Shown: one piece after another, positions 1 through 11,380 of the stretch | How positions within the stretch are numbered: position 1 is the stretch's first letter | Layout: the number at the start of each line of letters is the position of its first letter | NCBI RefSeq assembly: GCF_002834385.1 | Contig: NZ_PITQ01000002.1 | Location: 372,001 to 436,000 of the forward strand | Length of the DNA stretch: 64,000 nt | Direction of reading: 5' to 3' | Source: Rahnella sp. AA | Lineage (GTDB): Bacteria; Pseudomonadota; Gammaproteobacteria; Enterobacterales; Enterobacteriaceae | Notes under the pieces: generated by a model | What the model was told of the DNA's origin: nothing | Seen by the model: only the letters and a program-made list of their open reading frames with translations | The model's database searches: none | Made by a program: the position numbers and the translations under genes

Positions 1-36
1 TTATCCCACACCCGTTTCAAACTGGAAGGAATTGTC

Positions 37-1470
37 ATGACGAAGAAAGGATTAACAACTGCCGCTGGCGCACCCGTCGTCGATAATAACAATGTCATCA
101 CCGCGGGCCGCCGTGGCCCGCTGCTTCTGCAGGATGTCTGGTTTCTTGAGAAATTGGCGCACTTTGGCCGCGAAGTGATCCCTGAGCGTCGTATGCATGC
201 AAAAGGCTCCGGCGCGCACGGGACGTTTACCGTGACGCACGATATTACTCAGTACACCCGTGCGAAAATCTTCTCTGAAATCGGTAAGCAAACCGACATG
301 TTTATCCGTTTCTCCACCGTGGCCGGTGAGCGCGGCGCGGCGGATGCAGAACGCGATATCCGCGGCTTCTCTATGAAGTTTTACACCGAAGAAGGTAACT
401 GGGATTTAGTCGGCAATAATACCCCGATCTTCTACCTGCGCGATCCGCTGAAATTCCCGGATCTGAACCACGTTGTGAAACGCGACCCGCGCACCAACCT
501 GCGTAACCCGGCGTATAAATGGGACTTCTTCTCGCATCTGCCGGAAGCGCTGCATCAGCTGACGATCGACGTCAGTGACCGTGGACTGCCAGCATCTTAT
601 CGCCATATTCACGGTTTCGGCAGCCATACTTTCAGCTTTATCAATGCGGAAAATGCGCGTTTCTGGGTGAAATTCCATTTCCGCTGCCAGCAGGGTATTG
701 AAAACCTGATGGACGATGAAGCCGAAAAACAGGTGGGCACCGACCGCGAAAGTTCACAGCGTGATCTGTATGACGCCATTGAACGCGGCGATTTCCCGCG
801 CTGGAAACTGTTCGTGCAAATCATGCCGGAAGCGGATGCCTCCAAACTGCCGTATAACCCGTTTGACCTGACCAAAGTCTGGCTGCACAGCGATTACCCG
901 CTGATTGAAGTCGGTGAGTTCGAGCTGAACCGTAATCCGGAAAACTACTTTGCCGACGTTGAGCAGGTGGCGATGAACCCGGCGAACGTGGTGCCCGGTA
1001 TCGGCTTCTCGCCGGACAGAATGTTGCAGGGCCGTTTATTCTCTTATGGCGACGCTCAGCGTTATCGTTTGGGCGTAAACCATCATCAGATCCCGGTTAA
1101 TGCGCCAAAATGTCCGTTCCATAATTATCATCGTGACGGTGCTATGCGCGTTGACGGCAACAGCGGCAACGGCGTGACGTACGAGCCAAACAGCGCAGGT
1201 TTATTCCAGGAACAGCCGGATTACAGCGAACCACCGCTGACGATTGAAGGCGCAGCGGACCACTGGAATCACCGCGAAGATGACGATTATTTCACTCAGC
1301 CACGCTTGCTGTTCAATCTGCTGTCTGAGGAAGAACATCAGCGTATGTTTGCCCGCATTGCCGGTGAGCTGAAACATGCATCACCTGAAACGCAAAAACG
1401 CCAGACTGACCTGTTCTCTAAAGTCGATCCGGCGTACGGCGCAGGCGTTGAGCGGGCGCTGAAAGCCTGA
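37..1470 (+). CDS. katA: Small-subunit heme catalase (KatA type)
   Basis: A 477-residue monofunctional heme catalase that converts hydrogen peroxide to water and oxygen, expected in the cytoplasm. The length fits the small-subunit clade; the large KatE type has an extra C-terminal domain. Visible family residues are the distal heme His54 in [11 protein letters not shown], Asn127 in [10 protein letters not shown] and the proximal heme ligand Tyr337 in [14 protein letters not shown]. The ATG at 37 follows a clear GGAAGGA ribosome site at 24-30. The gene is monocistronic, ends in a strong terminator and faces the men operon head-on. Its promoter lies mostly or wholly outside the window. Catalase identity is very sure; the symbol katA is by clade. 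Confidence 0.95.
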   Translation: MTKKGLTTAAGAPVVDNNNVITAGRRGPLLLQDVWFLEKLAHFGREVIPERRMHAKGSGAHGTFTVTHDITQYTRAKIFSEIGKQTDMFIRFSTVAGERGAADAERDIRGFSMKFYTEEGNWDLVGNNTPIFYLRDPLKFPDLNHVVKRDPRTNLRNPAYKWDFFSHLPEALHQLTIDVSDRGLPASYRHIHGFGSHTFSFINAENARFWVKFHFRCQQGIENLMDDEAEKQVGTDRESSQRDLYDAIERGDFPRWKLFVQIMPEADASKLPYNPFDLTKVWLHSDYPLIEVGEFELNRNPENYFADVEQVAMNPANVVPGIGFSPDRMLQGRLFSYGDAQRYRLGVNHHQIPVNAPKCPFHNYHRDGAMRVDGNSGNGVTYEPNSAGLFQEQPDYSEPPLTIEGAADHWNHREDDDYFTQPRLLFNLLSEEEHQRMFARIAGELKHASPETQKRQTDLFSKVDPAYGAGVERALKA

Positions 1471-1492
1471 TCTGCCCGCCCGCCGAAACGAT

Positions 1493-1520
1493 GAGGGCCG
1501 CAATAGCGGCCCTCTTTTTT
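1493..1520 (+). terminator. Rho-independent terminator of katA
   Basis: A perfect 9-bp GC-rich stem GAGGGCCGC / GCGGCCCTC with an AATA loop (1493-1514) is followed by six T residues, 22 bases after the catalase stop. It lies between the two convergent genes katA and menE. The T tract is only on the plus side, so it primarily serves katA. Confidence 0.9.
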
Positions 1521-1530
1521 ATTCCGGTAT

Positions 1531-2907
1531 TCATGCGCTCAGCGTTTCTACCCACTGGCGGAGACGGAGGCGGGAAACTTTGATGCCTCCCTGCATCAGC
1601 ACCGCTGGCAGCGCGTGATATGCCACAGGTAACTGAAAATGTGGGATCTGATGGCCCAGCCAGAGATGAAGCTCTTCATAGTGCAAATCAGCCTGCGCGT
1701 CGAGCACGGCCACCGGCCGATGACCGAACTGCTCATCGGCCACCGGCACAACAAAAGCCTGAGAAACCTTCGGATGGCTGACCAGCACTTTCTCAATATC
1801 TTCCGGCTGAATACCTTCACCACCGCTGAAAAATAAATTATCCAGCCGGCCAATAATACGCAGTTCATCGCCCAGCCATTCGCCCCGGTCACGGGTGTGT
1901 AACCAGCCATCACTCCCGGTCAGCGGCATTATGTGACCGTCTTTCCAGTAACCCGCCGCCAGGCTTTGCGCACGGATCAAGATTTCACCGTCGCTCAGAC
2001 GAACCTCACGTCCTGCCAGTGCCTGCCCGACACCAGCAGAACCGTCTGCTCTTTTAGCGGTCACCGTTGAAGCTGCTTCCGTCATGCCGTAGCCACACCA
2101 GCAACGAATACCCGCAAGCTCAGCTTGTTCGGTTAATTCCCGTGGGATTTGTGCGCCACCGAGCAAGACGTCTTTCAGCTTTTCAGGCAAATGAGGCTGT
2201 TTAAGCAAACGCCAGAGCTGAGTGGGTACCAGCGACGCATGGCTGCTCTGCGCCAACGCAGTTTCAAACGTTTGCTCAGCAGCCAGTACCAGTGTGGCTC
2301 CCGCCGTCAGCCAGCGCCAGATAATCCCCTGCCCCGAAACATGAAACAGCGGCAACGAGAGCAACCAGCTGTCGTTTTGTGCAAACGGAATCAGCCCGAG
2401 TACGCCGCGCGCACTGGCAAGATGAGCCTCAATGCTGTGCGCTGCTGCTTTAGGTAAACCACTTGAGCCTGAAGTCAGCGTCAGCGTCGCGATACGCTGT
2501 GGCTGCCACCCGGCGGCGCTGGCAGAATACGCATTTTGCAGCGCAAGCTCAGGGATATTCAGGCAGAGCGGCTGGCCGGTAAAATCGAGAATAAAATCAA
2601 TATTCATCTGGGGCAGCAGTTCTGCGCACAGGCTTTGGGGCAATTGCGGATTCAGCGGCAATATTCGCGCACCGGTTTGCAATATGGCTAAATAACTGAG
2701 TAATGCATCGAGATTGTTTTTACTGCGTAACACCACACCACGGCCTTCACCTACACCCTGTTGGATAAATCCGGCGGCCAGCGAATCGATACGATGTTGT
2801 AAATCTCGCCAGCACCAGGTGATATCACCGGCCTGCAGCGCGACGGCAAAGGGCGAACGGTTCGCCCGGTCGCGCCACGGCCAGTCTTTGATTATTTGCT
2901 CTGCCAC
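1531..2907 (-). CDS. menE: o-succinylbenzoate–CoA ligase MenE
   Basis: Activates o-succinylbenzoate with ATP and CoA to give OSB-CoA in menaquinone synthesis. 458 residues, close to E. coli MenE (about 451). It belongs to the ANL adenylate-forming superfamily: the AMP-binding loop TSGSSGLPK is at residues 145-153, GYGMTEAAS lies mid-protein, and the hinge-region [13 protein letters not shown] precedes the small C-terminal domain. The ATG at 2907 lies inside the end of menC (16-nt overlap), implying translational coupling. It is the last gene of menFDHBCE. No T-rich terminator is evident directly after its stop; the katA terminator stem lies about 15 bases beyond and could impede minus-strand readthrough. 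Confidence 0.95.
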   Translation of the reverse strand: MAEQIIKDWPWRDRANRSPFAVALQAGDITWCWRDLQHRIDSLAAGFIQQGVGEGRGVVLRSKNNLDALLSYLAILQTGARILPLNPQLPQSLCAELLPQMNIDFILDFTGQPLCLNIPELALQNAYSASAAGWQPQRIATLTLTSGSSGLPKAAAHSIEAHLASARGVLGLIPFAQNDSWLLSLPLFHVSGQGIIWRWLTAGATLVLAAEQTFETALAQSSHASLVPTQLWRLLKQPHLPEKLKDVLLGGAQIPRELTEQAELAGIRCWCGYGMTEAASTVTAKRADGSAGVGQALAGREVRLSDGEILIRAQSLAAGYWKDGHIMPLTGSDGWLHTRDRGEWLGDELRIIGRLDNLFFSGGEGIQPEDIEKVLVSHPKVSQAFVVPVADEQFGHRPVAVLDAQADLHYEELHLWLGHQIPHFQLPVAYHALPAVLMQGGIKVSRLRLRQWVETLSA

Positions 2908-3893
2908 AAAATCTCCAGCTCAGAGGCTTCAGTCAGGGGTAATACAGAATCCGGCCAACGACGGACCAGCTGTGTCTGCATTAAATCCAGTGTATCAAGT
3001 CCGGGAATCGCATCCGGCGTCAGCCACTGCGCGATCCTCGCCAGTTGCGTCAGCCCGAGGCTGGACTCAATGGAGGAGCTGATAATTGCCTCCAGCCCTG
3101 CCGCGTGTGCTTTAGCAATCAGCTGGCGACAACGCATCAGGCTACCGGTCAGCGTTGGTTTAATAATAATTGCCGCCAGCCCCGGTTCGGCTTCGACGGT
3201 AAAACCGGCTTCACGCACACTTTCATCCCAGGCAATTGCGATGCCGGTTAAGCGGGTAAAATCGCGGGATTGTTCACGGGTAAGGCAAGGTTCTTCAATA
3301 AAGGCGATACGCGAACGAAGTTCCGGTGCGACATGCCGTGCGAACCCTTCCGCTTTAACGGGGGTCCAGCTACGGTTGGCGTCAAGACGCAGATGCAGAT
3401 CGGGTAGTGCTTCCAGCAACATGCTGACATTGAGCCCGTCCCCTACCGCTTCGTATAGCCCAACTTTTACCTTTGCAACTTTTTTGCCATATAAATCAGC
3501 GGGCAATGCACCAAGGCGAGCATACAGCTCGTTCGGATCGCCATGACATAACGGCGCGCAACGGGTGCTCAACACCGGAGGCAGCTCGTCGCGCAATTCC
3601 GCATCGGCACAGCTCAGCCCAAACGCGACAGAAGGTAACGTGCTAAACGCTGAGGCTACGGCTTTCAGTGATGCGCCCTGTATCCACTGACTCAGGCCAT
3701 GCCGGACGGCGTCCTGTGCCTGAGTCAGCGTTTCGAGGCTAAAACCGGGCAGCGGCGCGATTTCGCCCCACCCTGTTTTATCGTCCTGCCACAATGAAAC
3801 CAAAAGCCCGTCGCGGGTTTTCAGACGCTGGTTACGCAGCACCACGCCTGCCTCCATCGGCACGCTATACCGGTACACCATGGCGCGGCGCAT
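2892..3893 (-). CDS. menC: o-succinylbenzoate synthase MenC
   Basis: Dehydrates SHCHC to o-succinylbenzoate, the step before MenE. 333 residues against about 320 in E. coli; the N-terminus ([20 protein letters not shown]) aligns with E. coli from its first residue. This is an enolase-superfamily barrel: the catalytic lysine region AKVKVG, metal ligands in LRLDANR, FIEEPC and AWDES, and the second lysine in IIIKPTL are all present. The ATG shares one base with the TAA stop of menB, so the genes are directly coupled. The C-terminus overlaps menE by 16 nt. A cytoplasmic enzyme of the men operon. Confidence 0.95.
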   Translation of the reverse strand: MRRAMVYRYSVPMEAGVVLRNQRLKTRDGLLVSLWQDDKTGWGEIAPLPGFSLETLTQAQDAVRHGLSQWIQGASLKAVASAFSTLPSVAFGLSCADAELRDELPPVLSTRCAPLCHGDPNELYARLGALPADLYGKKVAKVKVGLYEAVGDGLNVSMLLEALPDLHLRLDANRSWTPVKAEGFARHVAPELRSRIAFIEEPCLTREQSRDFTRLTGIAIAWDESVREAGFTVEAEPGLAAIIIKPTLTGSLMRCRQLIAKAHAAGLEAIISSSIESSLGLTQLARIAQWLTPDAIPGLDTLDLMQTQLVRRWPDSVLPLTEASELEILWQSK

Positions 3894-4750
3894 TATGGAT
3901 TACGCTTAAATTTGCTGAAGTCCGGCTGGCGTTTTTCATTAAACGCGTTGCGGCCTTCCTGACCTTCATCGGTCATATAGAACAGCATGGTGGCGTTACC
4001 CGCCAGTTCCTGCAGCCCGGCCTGACCGTCGCAATCGGCGTTCAGCGCGGCTTTCAGGCAACGCAGCGCCATCGGGCTGTTTTCCAGCATTTCACGACAC
4101 CAGCGTACGGTTTCTTTTTCCAGATCGGCCAGAGGAACCACGGTATTCACCAGCCCCATCTCCAGCGCAGCCTTAGCATCGTACTGACGGCACAGGAACC
4201 AGATTTCGCGGGCTTTTTTCTGGCCGACAATGCGGGCCATGTAAGATGCGCCCCAGCCGCCGTCAAACGATCCCACTTTAGGGCCAGTCTGGCCGAAGAT
4301 AGCGTTATCTGCGGCAATCGTCAGGTCGCACATCATATGAAGAACGTGACCACCGCCAATAGAATAGCCAGCAACCATCGCCACTACCGGTTTCGGACAA
4401 GTACGAATCTGCCGCTGAAAGTCCAGCACGTTCAGATGATGCACACCGCTGTCATCCTGATAACCGCCGTAGTCCCCGCGAACTTTTTGATCGCCCCCTG
4501 AACAGAACGCTTTTTCACCTTCGCCCGTAAGCACAATCACGCCAATGCCTTCGTCATTACGGGCATCATCCAGTGCGCGGATCATCTCTTTGACGGTCAG
4601 GGGACGGAATGCGTTGCGCACCTGCGGGCGGTTAATCGTAATTTTAGCAATGCCATCAATGGATTTGTGATAACGAATATCTTCAAACTCACCGGTGCAA
4701 TCACGCCATTCAACAGGGGCGTAGAGCTCTTTTTCATCAGGATAAATCAT
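3893..4750 (-). CDS. menB: 1,4-dihydroxy-2-naphthoyl-CoA synthase MenB
   Basis: Ring-closing crotonase-fold enzyme converting o-succinylbenzoyl-CoA to DHNA-CoA. 285 residues when started at the ATG at 4750, the same length as E. coli MenB and aligned from MIYPDE onward. An in-frame TTG six bases upstream is a poor alternative because the AAAGGAAG ribosome site suits the ATG. Conserved CoA-oxyanion and active-site stretches include [30 protein letters not shown] and [16 protein letters not shown]. It overlaps menH by 14 nt and touches menC. Confidence 0.97.
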   Translation of the reverse strand: MIYPDEKELYAPVEWRDCTGEFEDIRYHKSIDGIAKITINRPQVRNAFRPLTVKEMIRALDDARNDEGIGVIVLTGEGEKAFCSGGDQKVRGDYGGYQDDSGVHHLNVLDFQRQIRTCPKPVVAMVAGYSIGGGHVLHMMCDLTIAADNAIFGQTGPKVGSFDGGWGASYMARIVGQKKAREIWFLCRQYDAKAALEMGLVNTVVPLADLEKETVRWCREMLENSPMALRCLKAALNADCDGQAGLQELAGNATMLFYMTDEGQEGRNAFNEKRQPDFSKFKRNP

Positions 4751-5534
4751 GTTCAACTTCCTTTAAGACAGGTGAAATAATAAATGCCAGCGCCTGACGG
4801 GCGAATTCACCGGGATTGTCACGATGGGCGTTATGCCCGGCATTGGCGATAGTGCGCAGTTCGAAACCAGAATGCTGCGCAAGATGAGTAAATTTAGTGT
4901 CGTGGCTGCCGCATAACCAGGCCAGCGGCAGATGAAGCTGATGCAGTTCTTCGCTTAGATCCGGCTGTACGGATAACGATGTGGAAGCCAGCATCGCAGC
5001 CACGGTATGCGGATTATTATTTTCACGCAGCAGGATCAGTTGCTGACGCTTCGCATCCGTCAGGCTGGCAAAGACCGGCTGGCGATACCAGCTGTCGAGG
5101 GCATGCTTCCAGGGTAATTGCAAAAAACGTGTCGCCCATTGCTGGTCGTGATGACGGCGCTGCGCGCGATCCGCCTGACAGGTCAGCCCAGGATGTGCGC
5201 CTTCAACCAGCACGCCTTGTAAACCCGAGCGATCTCCCTGACAGGCATGGTAAAGGCTGATACGCCCCCCCAGCGAATAACCCACCAGCCAGTACGCCGT
5301 TATGCCCTGTTGGTGTAACGTATTCGTCAGCAGTTGGCTGACATCAGCAAACCCGGCCGCCGTCACTGCGGCAGAACCGCCGTGACCCGGTAAATCGACA
5401 AAAAGGCAAGGCCAGCCATTGAGTGAAGGGAACAGCGGCTCCCAGTCCGTTGCGCTACCCAGCAAACCGTGGAGAAAGACCAGCCACGGACGCCCTTTGA
5501 CCTCGCTGTTGAGCCGCGTGCAGGCCAGCGTCAT
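4737..5534 (-). CDS. menH: SHCHC synthase MenH (alpha/beta hydrolase)
   Basis: Eliminates pyruvate from SEPHCHC to form SHCHC. 265 residues, slightly longer than E. coli MenH (252). The alpha/beta-hydrolase fold is visible: [12 protein letters not shown] supplies the oxyanion region, [10 protein letters not shown] carries the nucleophile serine, and [14 protein letters not shown] carries the catalytic histidine. The start ATG overlaps the menD TGA stop as ATGA at 5531-5534. It lies between menD and menB in the conserved order. Early annotations of this family as a thioesterase (YfbB) are outdated. Confidence 0.93.
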   Translation of the reverse strand: MTLACTRLNSEVKGRPWLVFLHGLLGSATDWEPLFPSLNGWPCLFVDLPGHGGSAAVTAAGFADVSQLLTNTLHQQGITAYWLVGYSLGGRISLYHACQGDRSGLQGVLVEGAHPGLTCQADRAQRRHHDQQWATRFLQLPWKHALDSWYRQPVFASLTDAKRQQLILLRENNNPHTVAAMLASTSLSVQPDLSEELHQLHLPLAWLCGSHDTKFTHLAQHSGFELRTIANAGHNAHRDNPGEFARQALAFIISPVLKEVEHDLS

Positions 5535-7204
5535 GATGCACCGACCTCTTTAACTAAATCACGCAGGCACTCTGCGCCTTCCGTTTCACTGACTTTCAGC
5601 TCGATAAGTTTTACGCCGCCGTGCTGCCAGCATTGTCTGACGGCTTCGCGCAAAGCACTCATGGAGTCCGGGCAGGCATAGTCCAGGCCAAACATCGCTG
5701 CGGCGTGGCTGAACTCAACATTTTGCGGCATGCAGTAAAAACGCTGACGCTCGGCCTGCGGCGTCGGCAGCAGAGAGAAAATCTGCCCGCCGTTGTTGTT
5801 CACCACGATGATGACCGTGGGGGCAGAACACTGGCGCATCAGCGCCAATGCGTTTAAATCGTAAAGTGCTGAGATATCGCCGAGAAGCACCAGCGTGGGC
5901 TTGCAGGTCGCGCGCTGCACACCCGCCGCGGTCGAGAGCAGCCCGTCGATTCCACTGGCGCCGCGGTTGGCGAAAACCGGATAACCGGCAGGCAACTGCG
6001 CGAAAGCGTCCACAAGACGGACTATCAGGCTGTTGCCGAGGAAAAGCTGACCGTGCTCCGGTAATAATGCCGGCAGCAGCCACGCCGCGGCGGCTTCGCC
6101 GGAGGTGCCTTCAAGGCGGTTTTCCACTGCGTTTAACGCGCGTTGGGAACACTGTTCGAGCTCTTCAGCCCAGTCTGGCTGAGGCTGCGCGGGATGCACT
6201 TGCAACCAACCGGCCACATCAGCCTGGATCCGGCGCCCCCGATGCTGCGCCGGATCCAGACGGCCAGGCAGCGAATCTATCAGCCAGTAATCCTCCGGCC
6301 CGCAAGCCGCCTGCCACTGCAATAAGCGCTTGCCGGTCAGACCGCCGCCAAACTGAATCACCAGTTGAGTGCGCGCCAGCACGGCCTGTGCCTTCGGCGA
6401 TGCCAGCCACAGATCCGCACAGGGAAGCGGGTTGCCAGTCGAAGCCTGAACGTCACTGATCAACGGCCAGCCGAGCTGTTCTGCCCAATGCGCCAGCAAT
6501 TCGCTTTCATGCGCAGAAATTCGTCCGGCGATAATCACACCGCGTTTTTGCCGCCATGAAAACCAGTCAGACTGCGCAGCCGGATGCTGCACAGGCGAAT
6601 AAGACAGCCACGGCTGATTTCCCTGCCACCAGTCGCCCAGCGTTTGCAGCCAGTCCTGATGTTCGCCGTTATCTTCGCCATAAAGCGGCTCAGCAAACGG
6701 ACAATTGACATGTACCGCGCCGTGCGTTTGCTGCGCGAGCGCGTTATCGAGCGCCGACACCAGCCAGCGGGCGCTGATTTCCGGCGTCGGACGGGGTAAA
6801 TCCAGCGTTTCAACGGGATGGTTGGAAAACATCCCCGTCTGGCGGATAGCCTGATTCGCGCCGCAACCGATAAGCTCTGGCGGGCGATCGGCGGTGAGCA
6901 GCACCAGTTTCTCGCCGGTCAGCCCTGCCTCTATCAGCGCCGGATAAAGATTCGCAACCGCCGTACCGGAAGTCACAATGACGGCAACCCGCTGCCCGCT
7001 GGCTTTCGCCAGACCGAGCGCCAGATGGCCAAGACCACGTTCATCAAAATGGGTATGACAAATAAGGTGCGGATGCGCTGCCGCCGCAAGCGTCAACGGT
7101 GTGGAACGGGAACCGGGAGCGATGCAAACGTGTTGCACCTGATGACGGGTTAATGCTTCAAGAACCAGCGTAGCCCAACGGCGGTTAAAGACGGCAACAG
7201 ACAT
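5531..7204 (-). CDS. menD: SEPHCHC synthase MenD (ThDP-dependent)
   Basis: Thiamine-diphosphate enzyme that condenses 2-oxoglutarate with isochorismate, the first committed menaquinone step. The start ATG at 7204 gives [20 protein letters not shown], which aligns with E. coli MenD residue 1, and 557 residues match the family. A longer reading back to 7342 would run through the menF end and is rejected; CGGAG sits nine bases before this ATG. Substrate and cofactor motifs include [13 protein letters not shown], the conserved Glu in [32 protein letters not shown] and, toward the C-terminus, [12 protein letters not shown] with [10 protein letters not shown]. It starts 19 bases after menF. Confidence 0.96.
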   Translation of the reverse strand: MSVAVFNRRWATLVLEALTRHQVQHVCIAPGSRSTPLTLAAAAHPHLICHTHFDERGLGHLALGLAKASGQRVAVIVTSGTAVANLYPALIEAGLTGEKLVLLTADRPPELIGCGANQAIRQTGMFSNHPVETLDLPRPTPEISARWLVSALDNALAQQTHGAVHVNCPFAEPLYGEDNGEHQDWLQTLGDWWQGNQPWLSYSPVQHPAAQSDWFSWRQKRGVIIAGRISAHESELLAHWAEQLGWPLISDVQASTGNPLPCADLWLASPKAQAVLARTQLVIQFGGGLTGKRLLQWQAACGPEDYWLIDSLPGRLDPAQHRGRRIQADVAGWLQVHPAQPQPDWAEELEQCSQRALNAVENRLEGTSGEAAAAWLLPALLPEHGQLFLGNSLIVRLVDAFAQLPAGYPVFANRGASGIDGLLSTAAGVQRATCKPTLVLLGDISALYDLNALALMRQCSAPTVIIVVNNNGGQIFSLLPTPQAERQRFYCMPQNVEFSHAAAMFGLDYACPDSMSALREAVRQCWQHGGVKLIELKVSETEGAECLRDLVKEVGAS

Positions 7205-7223
7205 GATGAACTCCGGCAAAGGA

Positions 7224-8561
7224 TTATCCGGCCTGGACGGCAGGTGTATAGTGCTCTTCCAACAACGTCCGCAACCCTGCGGCCTTGTTTTCGATTTCCT
7301 GCCATTCCTGTGCAGCATCAGAGCCGGCGACGATCCCCGCACCAGCGTAAAGTTCCAGTTGATTCCCCTTTACAGCCGCAGAACGCAATGCCACGGTAAA
7401 TTCGCTTTGTTCAGTGCTGAGATAACCCGCAGAACCGGCATACCACTGGCGGTCAAACGGTTCAAATTCTGCGATAAACTCACGCGCAGCCTGACGCGGT
7501 AGCCCGGCCACCGCCGCCGTCGGTTGCAGGCGCTGCAGGCATCCGGCATCGTCTGATTCGGTCAGCTCACCATGAATACTGCGGCGCAGATGCTGCACTT
7601 TGCGCAAACGCAAAATCTCAGCGGGCATCACATCCAGCGAATGCGCTCCGCCCTGTAAGCGCTGGCAGATATCATCAACGACCAGCAAATTTTCGCGCTG
7701 ATTTTTGCCATCATTCAGCAGCCATTCCCCCAGTGCCTGTGCTTCATGATTATCAGGATGGCTGGCAACGGTGCCCGCTAACGCTTCGGTATAAAGCTCA
7801 AAATGATCGCGCAGGAACAGCCGTTCAGGGCTGGAGCCGAGAAAAGCCTGCTGCGGCGTGAATGCCAGCATAAAGTGATAGCAGTGATGATTGACCTCGC
7901 GGCTGGCGGCCAGAAAAGCACAGGCATTCAGCGGCTGGCTGAGCGTTAAGGTCGTCTTGCGCGCCAGCACGACCTTCTCGAATTGTTGTTGTTCAATTCC
8001 CGCCAGCGCACGCGCAATCATCTGATTCCACTGGGGTTCAGCCGGTAGATGTTGATGCTGTAAAACGCGGGATGTTATCGGCGGCAAAGCATGGCTGACC
8101 ACCAGTGAGCGCAGGAATAAACGTGTACGACGCATTTCATCACGCAACGATGTGGTGCTGAAAACAGTGCAGCGCAGAAAGTACGTCGTGCCCTGGCGGC
8201 AGAGTTCTATACGGGGAAGAAAGAGTGCGTTGGCGGCCAATGCTGACCCATCAGCGCCGTTGAAAGCGTTCAGCCCCCAGACATGCAGATCGGGAACGTC
8301 GTGATGCTGGCGGATAAAAGCCTGCGCCAGCCGGATATTGCCAAACGCATAGGCATCGCCACAAACAGCCGCTTCCTCATTACCCTCACGTTGTTGCCAG
8401 TAGAATTTCGGGTAGCAGGGCTGCGATGACAGCCATTCAAGCAGGCCGGTGTCAGGCTGTTTTTGCAGGGAATAACTGAACTGTCGGATCCCCGCTGCAT
8501 CAGGCCATTCGCCTGTCAGCGCTGTATCAAGCTGCTCAATGATTGCTGATATTTGTTTCAC
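7224..8561 (-). CDS. menF: Menaquinone-specific isochorismate synthase MenF
   Basis: Isomerises chorismate to isochorismate, the entry point of menaquinone synthesis. 445 residues against about 431 in E. coli. The start is a GTG at 8561 with GAGG six bases upstream. The chorismate-binding domain shows [52 protein letters not shown] and the metal-binding [16 protein letters not shown] end. It is the first gene of the six-gene men operon. The 230-bp gap to elaB must hold the operon promoter, though no convincing -35/-10 pair was picked out by eye. Confidence 0.95.
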   Translation of the reverse strand: MKQISAIIEQLDTALTGEWPDAAGIRQFSYSLQKQPDTGLLEWLSSQPCYPKFYWQQREGNEEAAVCGDAYAFGNIRLAQAFIRQHHDVPDLHVWGLNAFNGADGSALAANALFLPRIELCRQGTTYFLRCTVFSTTSLRDEMRRTRLFLRSLVVSHALPPITSRVLQHQHLPAEPQWNQMIARALAGIEQQQFEKVVLARKTTLTLSQPLNACAFLAASREVNHHCYHFMLAFTPQQAFLGSSPERLFLRDHFELYTEALAGTVASHPDNHEAQALGEWLLNDGKNQRENLLVVDDICQRLQGGAHSLDVMPAEILRLRKVQHLRRSIHGELTESDDAGCLQRLQPTAAVAGLPRQAAREFIAEFEPFDRQWYAGSAGYLSTEQSEFTVALRSAAVKGNQLELYAGAGIVAGSDAAQEWQEIENKAAGLRTLLEEHYTPAVQAG

Positions 8562-8756
8562 CGCTACCTCGGGCCATACCGGATGTTTAGTGACGGGTAG
8601 TAAATACCCTTCTGGATCAAAAAACGGGTTGGATCAATTACGGATGAATTATGCGGCGATACGAAAAATGAAAATATGCGACAGATCAAGCTGAAGTGAG
8701 TGCCGATAGCTAAGAAGGAGTATAGGGGGAGTGAAAGGAGTTATCAAACGCGGACA

Positions 8757-8781
8757 CAGGAGCAGCAGACAGCTGCTCCTG
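8757..8781. repeat. 10-bp inverted repeat between elaB and menF
   Basis: CAGGAGCAGC (8757-8766) and GCTGCTCCTG (8772-8781) form a perfect 10-bp stem with a 5-base loop, starting 11 bases after the elaB stop. Neither strand has a T run after the stem, so it is not a typical intrinsic terminator. It may shield the elaB mRNA end. Confidence 0.6.
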
Positions 8782-8791
8782 AAAAACAAAT

Positions 8792-9100
8792 CTAGCGACG
8801 CAGCAGCAAACCGACCACTAAACCAACGGCAGCCCCCACGCCGACGCCATGCCACGGGTTTTCGCGCACATAACTGTCCGTCTGCTCAGCGACGTGACGG
8901 GCTTTTTTACAATAGGAACGGGCGGCGGGATCAATACGCGATTTTATATCTTTCAGTGCATTTTCAGCACGCGCTTTAATCTGAACGTACTTTTCATCGG
9001 CTTTATCACCGGAGGATTTCAGCACTTCTTCCAGTGTTTCAGTCAGCATACGCAAATCGTCATCCAACGAATTTTGCTGTGTCTCAAATTGGTCAGCCAT
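8792..9100 (-). CDS. elaB: ElaB/YqjD/DUF883 family membrane-anchored ribosome-binding protein
   Basis: A 102-residue protein aligning end to end with E. coli ElaB. Residues 1-75 are a charged, helical, probably coiled-coil region (DDDLRMLTETLEEVLKSSGDKADEKYVQIKARAENALKD). The C-terminus is a glycine-rich single membrane helix, GVGVGAAVGLVVGLLLRR, a tail anchor. Known family members (ElaB, YqjD, YgaM) sit in the inner membrane and bind ribosomes in stationary phase; here that role is inferred. The ATG at 9100 has a strong AAGGAG site. elaB next to menF is also the E. coli arrangement. Confidence 0.9.
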   Translation of the reverse strand: MADQFETQQNSLDDDLRMLTETLEEVLKSSGDKADEKYVQIKARAENALKDIKSRIDPAARSYCKKARHVAEQTDSYVRENPWHGVGVGAAVGLVVGLLLRR

Positions 9101-9204
9101 GATTATCTCCTTATGATGTGGAAGTTCACACTGCCTATAACCCTAGCGCATAACGGGATTAAATGCCCGCCAGATCCGCATAAACTGCCGTAAATTCGGG
9201 GGAT

Positions 9205-9720
9205 TTAAGAACCTTCTGACCCTTTTGCTTTCGCAAAAACGGCAGTGGTTTCCGGCTGCGCATGCGGTTTTTCGCGCTGTTTCGCCAGCCATAATCCGCT
9301 GTTTTTCATTGCATAGCCAAACACCAGCCCCACCAGCAGCGATAACACCACCTGCCGCCAGTCACCCTGTGCAGCAAACGTCGCACACGCGCCGATAAAA
9401 GTGCCGGGAACAAACGCCAGCCACTGTTGCCAGGCCTGAATACACATCAGGAAGGCAACAACGCCGGTCAGCAGATAACCGAGAATACTCAGTTCCGGAC
9501 GCATCGCGCTGCCCGCGATAATGACAACCGCCCAGAAGACGCCGCTCATGCAGGTCAGCGTGCTGATCACGAGTCCGCGCAACCCACCCTGCGGGCAGGC
9601 GAAATATGCGGTGCAGCCCAGGAAACCTGCCCAGCCGATCAGACCCAGACTGACAGCCACCCAGCCCCAGAGACCGGAGAGGATCCCGGTGGTGATCGCG
9701 ATCATCACTAAAACATTCAT
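9205..9720 (-). CDS. ycdZ: YcdZ-like DUF1097 inner-membrane protein
   Basis: A 171-residue integral membrane protein of the DUF1097 family, strongly resembling E. coli YcdZ (MN.L..IAITTGILSG.WGWVAVSLGL at the N-terminus and FGYAMKNSGLWLA near the end). About five hydrophobic segments occupy residues 5-145, followed by a polar tail of about 25 residues. The start at 9720 gives the family N-terminus; an upstream in-frame start at 9747 adds nine residues that do not match. In E. coli ycdZ lies in another chromosomal region, so its place between elaB and nuo is a local rearrangement. Function is unknown. Confidence 0.8.
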   Translation of the reverse strand: MNVLVMIAITTGILSGLWGWVAVSLGLIGWAGFLGCTAYFACPQGGLRGLVISTLTCMSGVFWAVVIIAGSAMRPELSILGYLLTGVVAFLMCIQAWQQWLAFVPGTFIGACATFAAQGDWRQVVLSLLVGLVFGYAMKNSGLWLAKQREKPHAQPETTAVFAKAKGSEGS

Positions 9721-9865
9721 GTTTAAAACCTGCACAAATTTGAACAAGCGCGCAGTTTACGCATTGACGGGAAGAATGGAATGGGAGAGATCACAAAATT
9801 GATGTAATAATTAGTGGAACGTACATATAAACGTGATCAGCATCACATATTGCAGGATTATTGAT

Positions 9866-9892
9866 TAAAAAAGCCGCTCATGTGAGCGGCTT
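9866..9892 (-). terminator. Rho-independent terminator of the nuo operon
   Basis: A GC-rich stem, AAGCCGCTCA / TGAGCGGCTT, spans 9871-9892 with a minimal loop. Read on the minus strand it runs into six T residues (plus-strand A run 9867-9872). It lies 22 bases after the nuoN stop. Confidence 0.88.
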
Positions 9893-9913
9893 CGTCGTTT
9901 ATCGCACGGGCTG

Positions 9914-11374
9914 TCAGAGCAGCGGTTGAGCCATCTGCACCAGCGAGATCAACGGTTGCGGGAAGATACCCAGCAGCAGCACCAGAATCGCGGAAATCAG
10001 AACCACCACGCCGCCTGCCGTTAACGCCCAGTTGTTCGGGGTGTCACGGACCAGCGTTTCCGGCGCGCTGAGATACAGGCTGACTGTAACGCGCAGGTAG
10101 TAGTAAAGACCAATCGCAGAACCGACTACCACAGCGCCGGTCAGCCACCACAGATGCGCGGTCACACCAGTCGCAATCACGTAGAACTTACCAATGAAAC
10201 CGAGGGTCATCGGGATACCGGCCAGTGACAGCATCATCACGGTCATCACCGCAGACAGAATCGGTTTGTGCCAGAACAGCCCACGGTAGGAGAACAGCGA
10301 TTCTGCATCCGGGCCTTTGTACGGGCTGGACATCAGACTGACCACACCAAACGCACCAAGGCTGCTAAACAGGTAACCGGCCAGATACACACCGACGGTT
10401 TCCATCGACAACTGATGCGTTTGCACGGCAATCAGCGCCACCAGCAGATAACCCAGGTGAGCGATTGACGAGTAACCCAGCAGACGCTTGATGTTGCTCT
10501 GGCTTATCGCCATCAGGTTACCGACCAGAATCGAACAGAAGGCGATAATGCCCAGAACGATGCGGATGGATTCGCTGTCAGCCACCGGTGCGTAAAGGAA
10601 CAAACGCATAACCACGGCAAAGATAGCAATCTTGCTGGCGGTCGCCAGGAAAGTCGATACCGGCGCCGGAGCACCCTGATACACGTCCGGCGTCCACAGG
10701 TGGAACGGAACCAGTGACAGTTTGAAGCCCAGACCGACAATCATCATGCCCAGACCGGCCATCAGCAGCGGCTGATGCAGCATCTGTCCGTCGCCCAGGT
10801 TTTTGCCCAATGACGCGAAGGACAAATCACCCGATTGTGCGTACAGCAACGCCATACCGAACAGCAGGAATGACGACGCAGCGGCAGACAGCAGCATGTA
10901 TTTGATAGCGGCTTCGAGCGAACGTTTCTGACGATAGGCGTAACCGACCAGGCCAAACAATGGCAGGGAAATCAGTTCGATCCCCAGGAACATTGACGCC
11001 AGATGGTTAGAACAGGCCAGCAGAATACCGCCCATGGCCGCGATGAGAACTAACAGGTAGAACTCTTCACGGTTGTCCGGATAACCGGCCAGCCACGGAT
11101 AAGCAAACGTACTGGTTGCCAGACTCGCCAGCAACACCAGCCCGATGTAGAACATCGAATAACCGTCAACACGCAGCAGCGGTGTGACATCCTGCGGCCC
11201 GACCTGCCCGACGTAGTAAAGGGAAAGTAAGGCAACGTTCAGCCCGATGACTGTCAGTGTGGCATTGAGAAAATGGTCGCGTCGCCACGCAATGGACAGC
11301 ATCACCACCACCACCGTCAATCCGACGATCATCAGCGGTAATAGTGCGATCAGATTTTGAAGTGTAAATGTCAT
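9914..11374 (-). CDS. nuoN: NADH:quinone oxidoreductase subunit N
   Basis: Antiporter-like proton-pumping subunit of the complex I membrane arm. 486 residues, E. coli NuoN has 485, with about 14 predicted transmembrane helices throughout. The Mrp-antiporter core shows [17 protein letters not shown] (conserved Glu), a lysine in [29 protein letters not shown], and [23 protein letters not shown] at 11374. It is the last gene of the nuo operon, six bases after nuoM, and is followed by a strong terminator. Confidence 0.97.
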   Translation of the reverse strand: MTFTLQNLIALLPLMIVGLTVVVVMLSIAWRRDHFLNATLTVIGLNVALLSLYYVGQVGPQDVTPLLRVDGYSMFYIGLVLLASLATSTFAYPWLAGYPDNREEFYLLVLIAAMGGILLACSNHLASMFLGIELISLPLFGLVGYAYRQKRSLEAAIKYMLLSAAASSFLLFGMALLYAQSGDLSFASLGKNLGDGQMLHQPLLMAGLGMMIVGLGFKLSLVPFHLWTPDVYQGAPAPVSTFLATASKIAIFAVVMRLFLYAPVADSESIRIVLGIIAFCSILVGNLMAISQSNIKRLLGYSSIAHLGYLLVALIAVQTHQLSMETVGVYLAGYLFSSLGAFGVVSLMSSPYKGPDAESLFSYRGLFWHKPILSAVMTVMMLSLAGIPMTLGFIGKFYVIATGVTAHLWWLTGAVVVGSAIGLYYYLRVTVSLYLSAPETLVRDTPNNWALTAGGVVVLISAILVLLLGIFPQPLISLVQMAQPLL

Positions 11375-11380
11375 GGCGAA

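Noticed and set aside
7205-7342. N-terminal extension of MenD (46 residues)
   Set aside because: Overlaps the menF end, lacks similarity to MenD and the ATG at 7204 matches the family start.
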